Shown here: positions 25,421-35,310 of the stretch, one piece after another
How positions within the stretch are numbered: the first letter of the stretch is position 1
Layout: every line of letters begins with the position of its first letter
DNA from: Chrysaora quinquecirrha
Taxonomy: Eukaryota; Cnidaria; Scyphozoa; Semaeostomeae; Pelagiidae
Reading direction: 5' to 3'
NCBI GenBank assembly: GCA_014526335.1
Contig: JACTAT010000040.1
Span: 8,311,119 to 8,375,118 of the forward strand
DNA: 64,000 bases
Notes under the pieces: generated by a model
Databases searched by the model: none
What the model was told of the DNA's origin: nothing
Seen by the model: the letters and a program-made list of their open reading frames with translations, nothing else
Position numbers and translations under genes: made by a program

Positions 25421-25941
25421 TCAAGCAGCACTTGATCTTGTAGGAAATATATTCCTCGTTCTTTGCGGATGCACGAATGGATGTGCCACAAAACACGGGA
25501 TCCTTCTAGACGCTTCGAAAGCCCGTGACGCAGCACGGACGTGGATTTAACCCCGTGACCGGACGCTCCCGACGATTGGTTGTGGGAACGAGGTCGATTG
25601 TTCCCCGAGCGTGGCCCAATGCCAACGGGGAGCTCCCGGGGTTCGTGCCTGAAATGTTTTCGAAGGGCGGGGGAATCCTGCCTAACTGTACATCTTTTGT
25701 TCTCCTTTGTTTCCTCGCACGTCATTAGACCAATATCGGGCACAATGATCGGTATTTGCCAGGCCGTGGCGCAGCTGGCAGCAGCCTGGCCCGAACGAGG
25801 CGACGATGACAAGGTACCACGTCGGTGGCTCGATCACGCACGGGAGTTGGCGAACCGGGGAGCGGCCGAACTTCGGATCGAACTCTTACAAGGAAACGCG
25901 CGTGCCAAGACCACCGCCTCCTTAGCGTATTAGTATATAGA

Positions 25942-26036
25942 TTATGTTTACTTGTTGTTTAGTTGTTGCTATAGGTAACTATAGCCAACAAGAGTTTGTT
26001 TTTAGGACTTCTAGAGTCAGTCGTGAAATAGATGTT
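25942..26036 (+). mobile_element. 5' LTR fragment of gag-only LTR retrotransposon (part 1)
   Basis: This matches 33774-33876, inside the 3' LTR, from TTATGTTTACTTG to GTTAGGGAGAT. Helitron copy 2 interrupts it on the left, and a LINE-like tail follows at 26037. The LTR resumes near 32767. Confidence 0.75.
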
Positions 26037-26230
26037 AGGGAGATTCAATTCAATTCAATTCAATTCAATATTGTTTGTAAAATACATCAAATTAATACAA
26101 AGTCTAAAAAAGTATGTATTTTACGCGACCCAAGAAAAGCAAAGCTTATCTAGCTTGGGCCGCAACTAAAAGATAAAAGGAAATTAACATAATAGGCCTA
26201 TTTAACTAATTTAAGACAAGATAATTAGCA
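26037..26230 (-). mobile_element. LINE/SINE-like 3' tail with AATTC microsatellite
   Basis: On the minus strand an A/T-rich 3' end (TTTGTATTAATTTGATGTAT, then TTTTACAAACAAT) runs into a (GAATT)n tail at 26043-26069, the usual form of CR1/L2-clade 3' ends with a short-repeat tail. No coding sequence is present. It interrupts the 5' LTR. Confidence 0.5.
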
Positions 26231-26245
26231 TAACTAAGACTAACA

Positions 26246-26248
<3 letters not shown>

Positions 26249-26326
<78 letters not shown>
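26249..26326. repeat. TA dinucleotide microsatellite
   Basis: About 38 uninterrupted TA repeats, followed by A/T-rich sequence to 26558 in which no gene or recognisable element is visible. Confidence 0.95.
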
Positions 26327-26331
<5 letters not shown>

Positions 26332-26558
26332 ATATAATTTATGTATATATAATTCCAAGGCTACATATTTTTTCAATCTTTTGTTTTTTAAATATTTTTT
26401 TTGTCTTTTATTACAACAATAATAACAACAACATAATTTGTAAGAAATTAAAGAGAAACAAGTTCTTAAGCTAATTGTTGTGATGAATGATACTACTAAT
26501 ATAGGTCATTGATAAAGGATAGTAGAATGTTGATTCTTGCATTCAGATAGTACGTAGA

Positions 26559-26663
26559 ATTTAATGTTTCTCAAGAAAATGGGCTGTCAGTGTACCAACC
26601 CGTTTGCTTGAGCAGAAATTTTCGTTTACGGTCGGTGATTCCGATTTGCAAAGCAAACTACGG
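26559..26663 (-). repeat. Terminal repeat B2 of the split-direct-repeat element
   Basis: 105 bp, identical to 27210-27314 except one base (CCGTTTG versus CCGCTTG). It forms the outer 3' end of the element on the minus strand. Confidence 0.85.
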
Positions 26664-26765
26664 AGGCACACCTTGCAACGAAGACCGGAATGGTCAACTG
26701 CAAAAATGAAATAATGAAAAACTCATATAATCAACAATCAATAAAAGAGGGATAGGGAGGGAGGG

Positions 26766-27211
26766 AGAAATTGCGTGTCTTGATAATCCGGTCATATCCT
26801 AACTGATAACTGTTCGATCTGAAAAGCCGGTTGCTAATGCGATCGTTTATGTACCAGGAAACAATGGTTCAAATACAAAAGATATACTTATAAGGCTATC
26901 CATAGGAGTTTCAATTGACACATCCTCAGCAATATTAAATTTGCATAGCAGTTATGTTGTCATGACACTATAACTACCAATTAGGGAAAGATAAGATAAC
27001 CTAATTCGTAGGAAGAAAACAACTCCAAACCATTAAGGTAAATTCTTAAATCACCATCCAAGTTCACAAGCAGTTCATAAATGCTTTTAAACATAAGCCT
27101 CGGACTCAAGAGGAGGCACGCCACTGCTGTAACGCTGATCAGGATATTGTTACTTTTTAGAACTCAGCTTCTTTCGACATTAACCCTGCTTAAATGGTAT
27201 TTAACCAGCAT
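26766..27211 (-). repeat. Internal repeat A2
   Basis: 446 bp, about 99% identical to 32294-32739. It directly abuts B1 with a 2-nt overlap (AT), as expected from a circle-junction structure. Confidence 0.85.
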
Positions 27212-27314
27212 TTAATGTTTCTCAAGAAAATGGGCTGTCAGTGTACCAACCCGCTTGCTTGAGCAGAAATTTTCGTTTACGGTCGGTGATTCCGATTTGC
27301 AAAGCAAACTACGG
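27210..27314 (-). repeat. Internal repeat B1
   Basis: 105-bp copy of the B2 repeat, adjacent to A2. From 27315 to 27590 lies non-coding element sequence in which nothing is recognised. Confidence 0.85.
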
Positions 27315-27589
27315 CCACAGAACACGTAGTGTGACCCCAATCACCAACCGTAAATAAGACCCTAATAAAAAAACAACTTCTCCCAACCCTAAAAAACCTA
27401 AATAAAATTAGCAGGAATAAAGTCATAATTTCATAAAATCGAACTCAAAAACCAATAAGTGGAAGGGACAGAGAGCAGCTAACCTCACCGGCAGTTAGCA
27501 GCCCCTTCTAAAGAAAACAATAGCCAAAGTGGACAGTGAGCATAAGGCTACGCCTGCCTAAAAGGGTGGCAGCACCGGCGATTTCACAT

Positions 27590-29190
27590 TGATGTATCAC
27601 ACAACATCGTTTATTAATTTTGCATTGATGTATCACACAACATCATTTGATCACTTTAGCATTGATGTATCACACAACATCATTTGATCGCTTTAGCATT
27701 GATGTATCACACAACATCATTTAATCACTTCAGTATTGATGTATCACACAACATCATTTGATCACTTTAGCATTGATGTATCACACAACATCATTTAATC
27801 ACTTTAGCATTGATGTATCACACAACATCATTTGATCACTTTAGCATTGATGTATCACACAACATCATTTGATCGCTTTAGCATTGATGTATCACACAAC
27901 ATAATTTAATCACTTCAGCATTGATGTATCACACAACATCATTTGATCACTTTAGCATTGATGTATCACACAACATCGTTTAATCATTTGTATTGATGTA
28001 TCACACAGCATCATTTGCTCACTGAAGCATTGAGGTATCACACAACATCATTTGATCACTTCAGCATTGATGTATCACACAACATCATTTGATCACTTTA
28101 GCATTGATGTATCACACAACATCGTTTAATCATTTGCATTGATGTATCACACAGCATCATTTACTCACTTACGCATTGATGTATCCCACAACATCATTTG
28201 ATCACTTTAGCATTGATGTATCACACAACATCGTTTAATCATTTGCATTGATGTATCACACAGCATCACTTACTCACTTAAGCATTGAAGTATCACATAA
28301 CATCATTTGATCACTTTAGCATTGATGTATCACACAACATCGTTTAATCATTTGCATTGATGTATCACACAGCATCATTTACTCACTTAAGCATTGATGT
28401 ATCACACAACATCATTTGATCACTTTAGCATTGATGTATCACACAACATCGTTTAATCATTTGCATTGATGTATCACACAGCATCATTTACTCACTTAAG
28501 CATTGATGTATCACACAACATCATTTGATCACTTTAGCGTTGATGTATCACACAACATCATTTGATCACTTCAGCATTGATGTATCACACAACATCGTTT
28601 AATCATTTGCATTGATGCATCACTCAGCATCATTGACTCACTTAAGCATTGATGTATCACACGACATCATTTGATCACTTTAGCATTGATGTATCACACA
28701 ACATCGTTTAATCATTTGCATTGATGTATCACACAGCATCATGTACTCACTTAAGCATTGATGTATCATACAACATCATTTGATCGCTTTAGCATTGATG
28801 TATCACACAACATCATTTGATCACTTCAGCATTGATGTATCACACAACATCGTTTAATCATTTGCATTGATGTATCGCACAGCATCATGTACTCACTTAA
28901 GCAGCATTGATGTATCACACAACATCATTTGATCACTTTAGCATTGATGTCTCAGACAACATCATTTGATCACTTTAGCATTGATGTATCACACAACATC
29001 GTTTGATCACTTTAGCATTGATGTATCACACAGCATCATTTACTCACTTAAGCATTGATGTATCACACAGCATCATTTGCTCACTTAAGCATTGAGGTAT
29101 CACACAGCATCATTTGCTCACTTAAGCATTGAGGTATCACACAACATCATTTAAGAATTGATGTATCACACAAAATCATTGATCGTTTAT
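27590..29190. repeat. 37-bp minisatellite with a hairpin in every unit
   Basis: About 43 units of the GCATTGATGTATCACACAAC family, then ATCATTTGATCACTTTA. Each unit holds inverted arms TGATGT and ACATCA around ATCACACA. A three-unit higher-order pattern (about 110 bp, with ACAGCATCATTTACTCAC and ACAACATCGTTTAATC variants) repeats in 27960-28900. It sits in the part of the retrotransposon where a recombinase gene would be expected. Confidence 0.9.
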
Positions 29191-30190
29191 TCATTTTAAC
29201 ACTGCGCCTGCACATTCTCAAAAGCGCAGGTTGCTGCCGCATTGGGCTTCACGTGTTAGGGGTGTTACCTCGATATTACAAGTTAAACGACACCAGGGAG
29301 AATTCAGAAAAATGCCAAAAATAAAACTAAGCCACAAATCTAGCAACTTAGAATCAACATAACACAACATTAGATTAGCAAAACGAACAAATGGGAGTAA
29401 TAAAGAAACAACGTACTAAACAATAGCAAGTTGGTATAAATCAATGCTCATTCTATTACTCATTCTCAGCCTATCAAATCGAAAAGAACGCTCAATTGCT
29501 CATTCTCAGCCTATCAAATCGAAAGGAACGCCTACGAGTGAATCCAATTAGCCAACCTACTTATTTTCAATTAAACCCTACATTTCGGTAGATGCAATCA
29601 CAAGAATCGAAGAAAAACGAATTTCAAAACCGTTCATTTTAGTACCAAAATGGGAAAAGAAACAACATTAGTTCAAGTTATTTTGAGAAATAGCTGTCAA
29701 ATGCCCTTCTAATTTCCCTAATGCTGAATAGAGGCATCTTTAGAATATGCCCTATTAGCTTTGCTTGTTTTTGCGACATAGATGGTAAAGGTATTGTAAT
29801 TGAAACGCAAGGCCAGGACAATCTAACAAACTTTCGAAACAGATAGGCGTATCAACAATGACATGTTACAGTAGATAAATACACTAGCGAAAAGAATTCA
29901 TCGAACTCAAAGCTTTCGAAGCTGAAAATAATTGTCTCTGGGGAGTTTAATATAGCCTTTGTAGGCATCACTTGTCCAACGTGGGTTAAAACCTTTTACA
30001 AACGATTATTCAGTTTCGTTTTTGGAAGATGAAGCCGTGCAATTTTTACTTAGACTGGCAATGAAACGAAGCAAACTGGAAACAGTAAACCATTAATGTT
30101 TAAAAATCCATTGTCACTACAAAAGTTTCTAAATTATTTCTGCGCAGAGGCATAAGTTTTCTGAGTGGTCTGAGCTAAAGCATTTATTCA
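29190..30190 (-). other. Non-coding stretch of the YR-type retrotransposon
   Basis: No open frame of note on either strand. There is a short tandem duplication of CTCATTCTCAGCCTATCAAA at about 29459 and 29501. No tyrosine-recombinase motif was recognised. Confidence 0.5.
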
Positions 30191-30227
30191 TCAAATGCTG
30201 CCAATATGGCTTGCAGTGAAGGTAAAA

Positions 30228-30847
30228 TTACACGAAATCGCTAGAATTGACAATTCCCCGAGTAAAAAGGCCCTGTGACGGTCCCTGCAAGTTCCATTTT
30301 GAAACAAGAACCACTGCCATGTTATCGCAACGGAAAGCCACACGCTTACGTTCCCATGACGCCCCCCAAATGTTTGCAGCCAAAACAATTGGAATTAATT
30401 CTTTAATCGCAATGTTTAACGCATCAGCACACGCAGGCCAACGATTTGCAAACCACTGATTGCCAAATATAGCCGCATAACCTAAGCTCCCTGCAGCATC
30501 AGATGAGATGTTTATCTCTGGGGCCTTTTCCCAAGTACGGTACAAAATAGACTACGTCCATTCCATTGACATAAAAGGGAATTCTGCCAGGAAATATCAT
30601 CCCGTTCCCAAGACGAAAGACACACGTTGTAATGCAATTCTTTTACAGAAGATGCTCCGTCAATCAATCTCCGTAAAAATGGGCGTGCCACAACAATAGA
30701 CTGGCAGCAATGCTGCAAACTGCCGAGTAGTGACAGGAACTGTCGCTTAGGACCAAACCTACGACTAGACCAAAACTCAAGATGCTGCTTTATTTTTTCC
30801 CTTGGTAACCGCATTTCTAATTTTTCGGTATCTAAAACAAAACCCAA
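30228..30847 (-). pseudogene. RNase H region of the YR-type retrotransposon
   Basis: Two overlapping frames (30512-30847 and 30228-30545). The first has the post-RT connection, including FWSSRRFGPKRQFLSLLGSL. The second resembles a DIRS-type RNase H: SSDAAGSLGYAAIFG, WPACADALNIAIKELIPI, then CDNMAVV. The DAAGS, KEL and CDN motifs fit the conserved acidic residues. The domain would degrade RNA in RNA/DNA hybrids during retrotransposition. A frameshift separates the two parts, so it is not translatable as one protein. Confidence 0.7.
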
Positions 30848-31549
30848 AAAAGGTTAATATTGTGGAGGGACCCTCTGTTTTTTCCTCAGCTAATGTGACG
30901 CCCAAGCGCTGACAAATATCCAAGGAAGTATTCAGTAACTTCTGGCACTCGTCAGAGCCCGGTTTTCCAATAATAAGAAAATCAGCTAAATAATGTTGCA
31001 CCACAGCCTCGTTTCGACGAGATTCAAAAATTTATTGAAGGACATCTGCAAATCTTGTAAGAATTTTTGGTGCAGACCTTAATCCAAATGGCAAAGCCAA
31101 ATCGACGTAAAACTGACCCTGCCAATTCATGCCCAGATAATGTCTATCTTCAGGACGTACTGGTAATAAACGATAGGCTCTTTTGATATCAAATTTAGCC
31201 AGCAAAGTACCTTTACCAAACTGCATAAAGTTCTGAATTGCTTCAGGATACCAACATAGAAACCTCAGCCAAACTATATGAAATAGTTTACGCTGTGATT
31301 AATAGGATACGACAAGTCAGTTATTAAGCGCCATTTACCAACAGTTGATTTGGGGATAACCCCAAAACGATTTATCTGAAGATTATCAAAAGGAGGTTCA
31401 GAAGACGGGCCCAGTCGGACCAAATTTAAGCTCTTCTTTGAGATAAGAATCAATAATTTCAGGCTTTTGCCTAGCCGAAAGGCAATTTTTCTTTGCTGAA
31501 ACTGATGGGGCACCTCGCACCCCAATATCCAAACCAAATGTAATCCCAT
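30777..31549 (-). pseudogene. Reverse transcriptase of the YR-type retrotransposon, frameshifted
   Basis: Three frames in series: 31274-31549 (RFGVIPKSTVGKWRLITDLS), 31032-31226 (AKFDIKRAYRLLPVRPEDRH, then LGMNW and LPFGLRSAPKI) and 30777-31004 (HYLADFLIIG, then LGVTLAEEKTEGP and FFGF). These match the RT palm order seen in DIRS-like elements. The usual YLDD catalytic box reads YLAD here, so the first aspartate of the pair is replaced by alanine. With at least two frameshifts this RT is dead. Mobility of the element would have depended on another copy. Confidence 0.75.
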
Positions 31550-31817
31550 TCAGCACCCACGTAGCTTCTGGATGCAGAGAAAAACGAACAAACGCTTCGC
31601 TTAGATTACTTGCCGCCTGCTTGCGAAATGTTTTATCATATTCTAGCCAACTGCAATGATAGTCTAAGCAATTACATAGTCTAAGCAACGCCAAATCAAC
31701 ATTTTTATTCTCGTCTATCATAGCAGCAACGAATCCAGGGACAGGAGGAAGACCTCCCATAACAACAATTGACATTGAACTGTTGAGGGTTAAGAACCCA
31801 AGAACCAGTTTTTTCAT
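31398..31817 (-). pseudogene. Gag/pre-RT region of the YR-type retrotransposon
   Basis: A 139-codon open frame just upstream of the RT, overlapping it in another frame. It contains VPGFVAAMIDENKNVDLALL, FRKQAASNLSEAF and FGLDIGVRGAPS. Position and style fit the C-terminal gag or RT-linker part of DIRS-like elements, where a similar region precedes the palm domain. The start at 31817 is arbitrary, because the frame is probably a remnant of a longer protein. Confidence 0.5.
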
Positions 31818-31956
31818 CCGGTATACACGAAAAACGGTAGCGTGAGAGATGCCACACCCGTACTGGAAAGGCTCTGAGTCAATAAGCCACTGGAATTAGC
31901 ATTTGAGGTCGCAACCTCTACAAAATTTGGGGCTTACGCAGAGGGCACCTGGCCCC

Positions 31957-32121
31957 TTATCTGGGAACTACATGACCTTGGGATGAGCTTTGAGCTTTCT
32001 GACCCAAGAGAGGAACGTTAAGAGTTTCTTGGATATTCGCAATCAATGACTCCAAAGCCGATAGACGTGACTCAGAACCTTGTCCCTCAGAGGTATGAGC
32101 ATCGTTACGTTCTTCAGACAT
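31957..32121 (-). CDS. Short gag N-terminal ORF of the YR-type retrotransposon
   Basis: 54 codons starting ATG at 32121 and ending TAA at 31957. It begins MSEERNDAHTSEGQGSESRL and continues with a leucine/isoleucine-spaced helix (SALESLIANIQETL). It lies just downstream of repeat A1, where the first gag frame of a YR retrotransposon begins. It could be the intact start of a gag gene that is truncated here. No known domain was identified. Confidence 0.4.
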   Translation of the reverse strand: MSEERNDAHTSEGQGSESRLSALESLIANIQETLNVPLLGQKAQSSSQGHVVPR

Positions 32122-32293
32122 GATTAATGACTACCCAGAGTTATTTCAATTAATAAGATATAAATCAGAACGGTCTCACCGGAAAAGACGTCGCTGTAAA
32201 CTCCTGACTAAACCTGTCCTTAGACATACTTCGGGAAACACAATCTCAAGATACCAGAGCTGCTCCAAATTACCAATGAACGAATAAGCCAAC

Positions 32294-32739
32294 AGAAATT
32301 GCGTGTCTTGATAATTCGGTCATATCATAACTGATAACTGTTCGATCTGAAAAGCCGGTTGCTAATGCGATTGTTTATGTACCAGGAAACAATGGTTCAA
32401 ATACAAAAGATATACTTATAAGGCTATCCATAGGAGTTTCAATTGACACATCCTCAGCAATATTAAATTTGCATAGCAGTTATGTTGTCATGACACTATA
32501 ACTACCAATTAGGGAAAGATAAGATAACCTAATTCGTAGGAAGAAAACAACTCCAAACCATTAAGGTAAATTCTTAAATCACCATCCAAGTTCACAAGCA
32601 GTTCATAAATGCTTTTAAACATAAGCCTCGGACTCAAGAGGAGGCACGCCACTGCTGTAACGCTGATCAGGATATCGTTACTTTTTAGAACTCAGCTTCT
32701 TTCGACATTAACCCTGCTTAAATGGTATTTAACCAGCAT
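32294..32739 (-). repeat. Terminal repeat A1
   Basis: 446 bp, nearly identical to 26766-27211. It forms the outer 5' end of the element on the minus strand, starting at 32739. The few differences from A2 indicate a fairly recent insertion. Confidence 0.85.
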
Positions 32740-32766
32740 AAACTTAAATTATATAATAGGTTGGAT

Positions 32767-32990
32767 TATTTGATTAGTTGCATTTGACGATTTGCCGTTT
32801 TGAAGATTTGCTGTAGACGATTTTAATTAGCCGAGCCGAGCCGAAGTATTATGCATATCTGAGACTGATCTGTAGCTGAAGTTTTTTTTATAAAGAAAGT
32901 TTTTGTTGTTTTTGGAACTTATCTTTATTTTGGTTTTTAACTCTCAAAGAACGAACTCACAAGTAAAACGCCCTTGTAAGTCGTTTTACA
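32767..32990 (+). mobile_element. 5' LTR fragment of gag-only LTR retrotransposon (part 2)
   Basis: TTTGATTAGTTGCATTTGAC through GCTGTAGACGATTTT matches the 3' LTR at about 33880-33938. The LTR ends at TTTTACA (32990) and is followed after one base by a primer-binding-site-like TGGTGCCCAGTGTGAGG at 32992-33008. Confidence 0.7.
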
Positions 32991-32991
32991 T

Positions 32992-33008
32992 TGGTGCCCA
33001 GTGTGAGG
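32992..33008 (+). promoter_or_regulatory. Primer binding site of the LTR element
   Basis: TGGTGCCCAGTGTGAGG begins with TGG, complementary to a tRNA CCA end, directly after the LTR. It is not complementary to initiator tRNA-Met, whose site would read TGGTAGCAGAG. The primer tRNA is not identified. Confidence 0.6.
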
Positions 33009-33034
33009 ATCAGGATCAAAATCGAAAGAGAATC

Positions 33035-33637
33035 ATGCAGTTTGTTTCAAGTCTTCAAAACAGAATATCAGATTCTACCTACAATAGTTTTCGTACGATG
33101 GATGGCTTGCCAATTTGTTTCTATTGTAAACGCCGTGGCCATGTCAAGAAACATTGTTGGTACTGGCTGGAGAATTGTGATGTCAACAGTCAATGTTTTG
33201 GGCAGAATAATGTGAGTAATAGTTTTTCTCTTGAAAATAACCAGAACTTGAAAGAATATCCAGTGCCTCAAGAACAACATCATCTTGTGAGTGATTCAAA
33301 TGAAGACAGTTTTCTTATTATCAGTAAGCTTTTCCAGAAGCTTCAAGCATTGACCACTGAGTTGACCACGATGGTAAAATCAAGAAATAGCAATCGCCTA
33401 GTCAACCTTAATCAGTTGCCCCAGGAAAAAGAAATCGACACAAGCATCATAAAAGGAGCTTTCCTGAGTTTGTTGAAGAACATTGTGTCCGCCTCACAAC
33501 TTTTAGAAAATGAAAAAGAATTTGGTCAAAGAAATGGAAATACTGAGTTTGGTGTAGAAGAATCTAAAATGTCATCAACACTGTGTTATCCAGTTTCATC
33601 TAATGAACAGATACAGAGAAGATTTGAAATAACTTGA
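33035..33637 (+). CDS. Gag-like protein with one CCHC zinc knuckle
   Basis: 200 codons from the ATG at 33035, which lies just after the primer binding site; the frame is open further upstream to 32903, but that part is inside the LTR. Near residue 28 it carries CFYCKRRGHVKKHC, a C-X2-C-X4-H-X4-C zinc knuckle typical of retrotransposon nucleocapsid. The rest is polar, with no recognised capsid, protease, RT or integrase motif. It is the only gene between primer binding site and polypurine tract, so the element is a non-autonomous, gag-only LTR retrotransposon. The frame is intact. Expression is not demonstrated. Confidence 0.65.
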   Translation: MQFVSSLQNRISDSTYNSFRTMDGLPICFYCKRRGHVKKHCWYWLENCDVNSQCFGQNNVSNSFSLENNQNLKEYPVPQEQHHLVSDSNEDSFLIISKLFQKLQALTTELTTMVKSRNSNRLVNLNQLPQEKEIDTSIIKGAFLSLLKNIVSASQLLENEKEFGQRNGNTEFGVEESKMSSTLCYPVSSNEQIQRRFEIT

Positions 33638-33673
33638 GTGAAATCTTAGAAAGAAGCCTGGAGTCTTCTCTTC

Positions 33674-33687
33674 GAAGAGGGGAGCAA
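33674..33687 (+). promoter_or_regulatory. Polypurine tract of the LTR element
   Basis: GAAGAGGGGAGCAA lies directly before the 3' LTR start TGTTATGAAAC, as expected for the plus-strand primer. Confidence 0.65.
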
Positions 33688-33939
33688 TGTTATGAAACAT
33701 GAGCTGAGCGTACTTTGAACTCATTAACACTTTTCTAACTATACTTGCTTTTGTTTATTGTTTTATCTTTAATTATGTTTACTTGTTGTTTAGTTGTTGC
33801 TATAGGTAACTATAGCCAACAAGAGTTTGTTTTTAGGACTTCTAGAGTCAGTCGTGAAATAGATGTTAGGGAGATCAGCCGTTTGATTAGTTGCATTTGA
33901 CGATTTGCGAATTTTGAAGATTTGCTGTAGACGATTTTC
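33688..33939 (+). mobile_element. 3' LTR, truncated
   Basis: It starts TGTTATGAAACATGAGC after the polypurine tract and shares 33774-33876 and about 33880-33938 with the two 5' LTR pieces. It stops matching at GACGATTTT, shortly before the foldback element. The U5 part is missing and does not reappear beyond 35310. Confidence 0.7.
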
Positions 33940-33950
33940 ACCCTGGATAA

Positions 33951-35310
33951 CGTATGTGCAGTACAGCGGTGGTTGTGCAGTACAGCGGTGGTTGTGCAGT
34001 ACAGCGGAGGGATAACATCAGTACAGCGGAGGGATATCATCAGTACGGCGGAGGGATACCATGAGTACAGCGGTGGATGTTCAGTACAGCGGTGGGATAC
34101 CATGAGTACAGCGGTGGATGTTCAGTACAGCGGTGGGATAACATGAGTTGCGTGGAGGGATACCATCAGTACAGCGGAGGGATACCATAAGTACAGCGGT
34201 GGGTGTTCAGTACAGCGGAGGGATACCATGAGTTGAGTGGAGGGATGCCATCAGTACAGCGGAGGGATACCATCAGTACAGCGGTGGTTGTTCAGTACAG
34301 TGGAGGGATGACTTGAGTACAGCGGTGGATATTCAGTACAGCGGAGGGATACCATGAGTTGTGTGGAGGGATACCATCAGTACAGGGGAGGGATATCATG
34401 AGTACAGCGGTGGATGTTCAGTACGGCGGTGGGATACCATGAGTACAGCGGTGGGCGTGCAACCTGCTTGAGAAATTGCAACGGTGTTGCACGAATATGG
34501 CAGTATCAGTGCGCAGAAACAGACGCGTTTCGCTCACAGTTTTTTTGACAAAGTGCTGAATTCATGACTCAATCAACATTAATCGTTGTTTTAAATACTT
34601 GCAAATACAAATACCGTAAGAAATCACAAAAAACAAATTGGCTTGCAAACTGTCCTGTGATTTTCCGCTCGCAAATATTTACTAGCCATTGGAAATATCG
34701 CATGCAAAATTCATCTCACGAAATCAGAATCAAGCAGAATCATTTCCTTGTAGAACACCGACGCATAGTTGCATTTTTCGAAATATCAAACAAATCATAA
34801 TATGTAGTTACGTACCTTGATACTGCCATATTCGTGCAACACCGTTGCAATTTCTCAAACAGGTTGCACGCCCACCGCTGTACTCATGGTATCCCACCGC
34901 CGTACTGAACATCCACCGCTGTACTCATGATATCCCTCCACTGTACTGAACATCCACCGCTGTACTCATGATATCCCTCCGCTGTACTCACATGTGATCC
35001 CACCGCTGTACTGAACATCCACCGCTGTACTGATGGTATCCCTCCGCTGTACTGATGGTATCCCTCCACACAACTCATGGTATCCCTCCGCTGTACTGAA
35101 TATCCACCGCTGTACTCAAGTCATCCCTCCACTGTACTGAACAACCACCGCTGTACTGATGGTATCCCTCCGCTGTACTGATGGCATCCCTCCACTCAAC
35201 TCATGGTATCCCTCCGCTGTACTGAACACCCACCGCTGTACTTATGGTATCCCTCCGCTGTACTCATGAATATCCTCCACCGTACTGATGATATCCTTCC
35301 CTGTACTGGT
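33951..35310. mobile_element. Foldback element with minisatellite arms
   Basis: The left arm (33957-34508) is a minisatellite of CAGTACAGCGGTGG and CAGTACAGCGGAGGGATACC units ending in GCGTGCAACCTG, ATTGCAACGGTGTTGCACGA and ATATGGCAGTATCA. The right arm (34819-35310) is its inverted complement. The middle (34509-34818) is unique, with no significant gene. Long terminal inverted repeats built of short tandem repeats are the form of foldback (FB-like) elements. No transposase is present. The exact ends and a target duplication could not be fixed. Confidence 0.7.

Larger units (their letters stand above)
22691..25941 (-). mobile_element. Helitron-like element, copy 2, non-autonomous
   Basis: On the minus strand the 5' end is TCTATATACTAATACGC at 25941, preceded by A. 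The 3' end is CTAG at 22691-22694, preceded by a 12-bp GC hairpin (22698-22725). An A/T insertion site, a TC start, and a hairpin followed by CTRR are Helitron hallmarks. Order: 5' region 25440-25930, two tandem units of about 485 bp (24530-25420), an octamer array (23230-24360), 110-bp-type repeats (22905-23230) and GC hairpins (22695-22870). It is inserted in the 5' LTR of the gag-only LTR element, whose sequence resumes at 25942. The hairpin sits only about 3 nt from CTAG, which is closer than usual. Confidence 0.62.
26559..32739 (-). mobile_element. Tyrosine-recombinase-type (PAT/Ngaro-like) retrotransposon, defective
   Basis: The split direct repeats define the family. Reading the minus strand: A1 (32739-32294), the coding region, B1 (27314-27210) abutting A2 (27211-26766), a 102-bp spacer, and B2 (26663-26559). 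This A1-ORFs-B1A2-B2 order is typical of PAT and Ngaro elements in the DIRS order and reflects a circular intermediate. A copies are 446 bp with about 4-5 differences; B copies are 105 bp with one. The element starts ATGCTGGTTAAATACC and ends GAAACATTAAAT, with no target-site duplication seen. A DIRS-like RT and RNase H lie at 30228-31549. No recombinase gene is visible, and a 1.6-kb minisatellite lies in that interval. Confidence 0.75.

Noticed and set aside
26766..32739. The 446-bp repeats as ordinary LTRs of a Gypsy or Copia element
   Set aside because: There are no TG/CA ends, target duplication, primer site or polypurine tract. The additional 105-bp repeats fit the split-direct-repeat (PAT/Ngaro) plan, and the RT is DIRS-like.
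32992..33008. Possible use of the amplified initiator tRNA as primer for the neighbouring LTR element
   Set aside because: The primer binding site does not complement the 3' end of this tRNA, which would need TGGTAGCAGAG.
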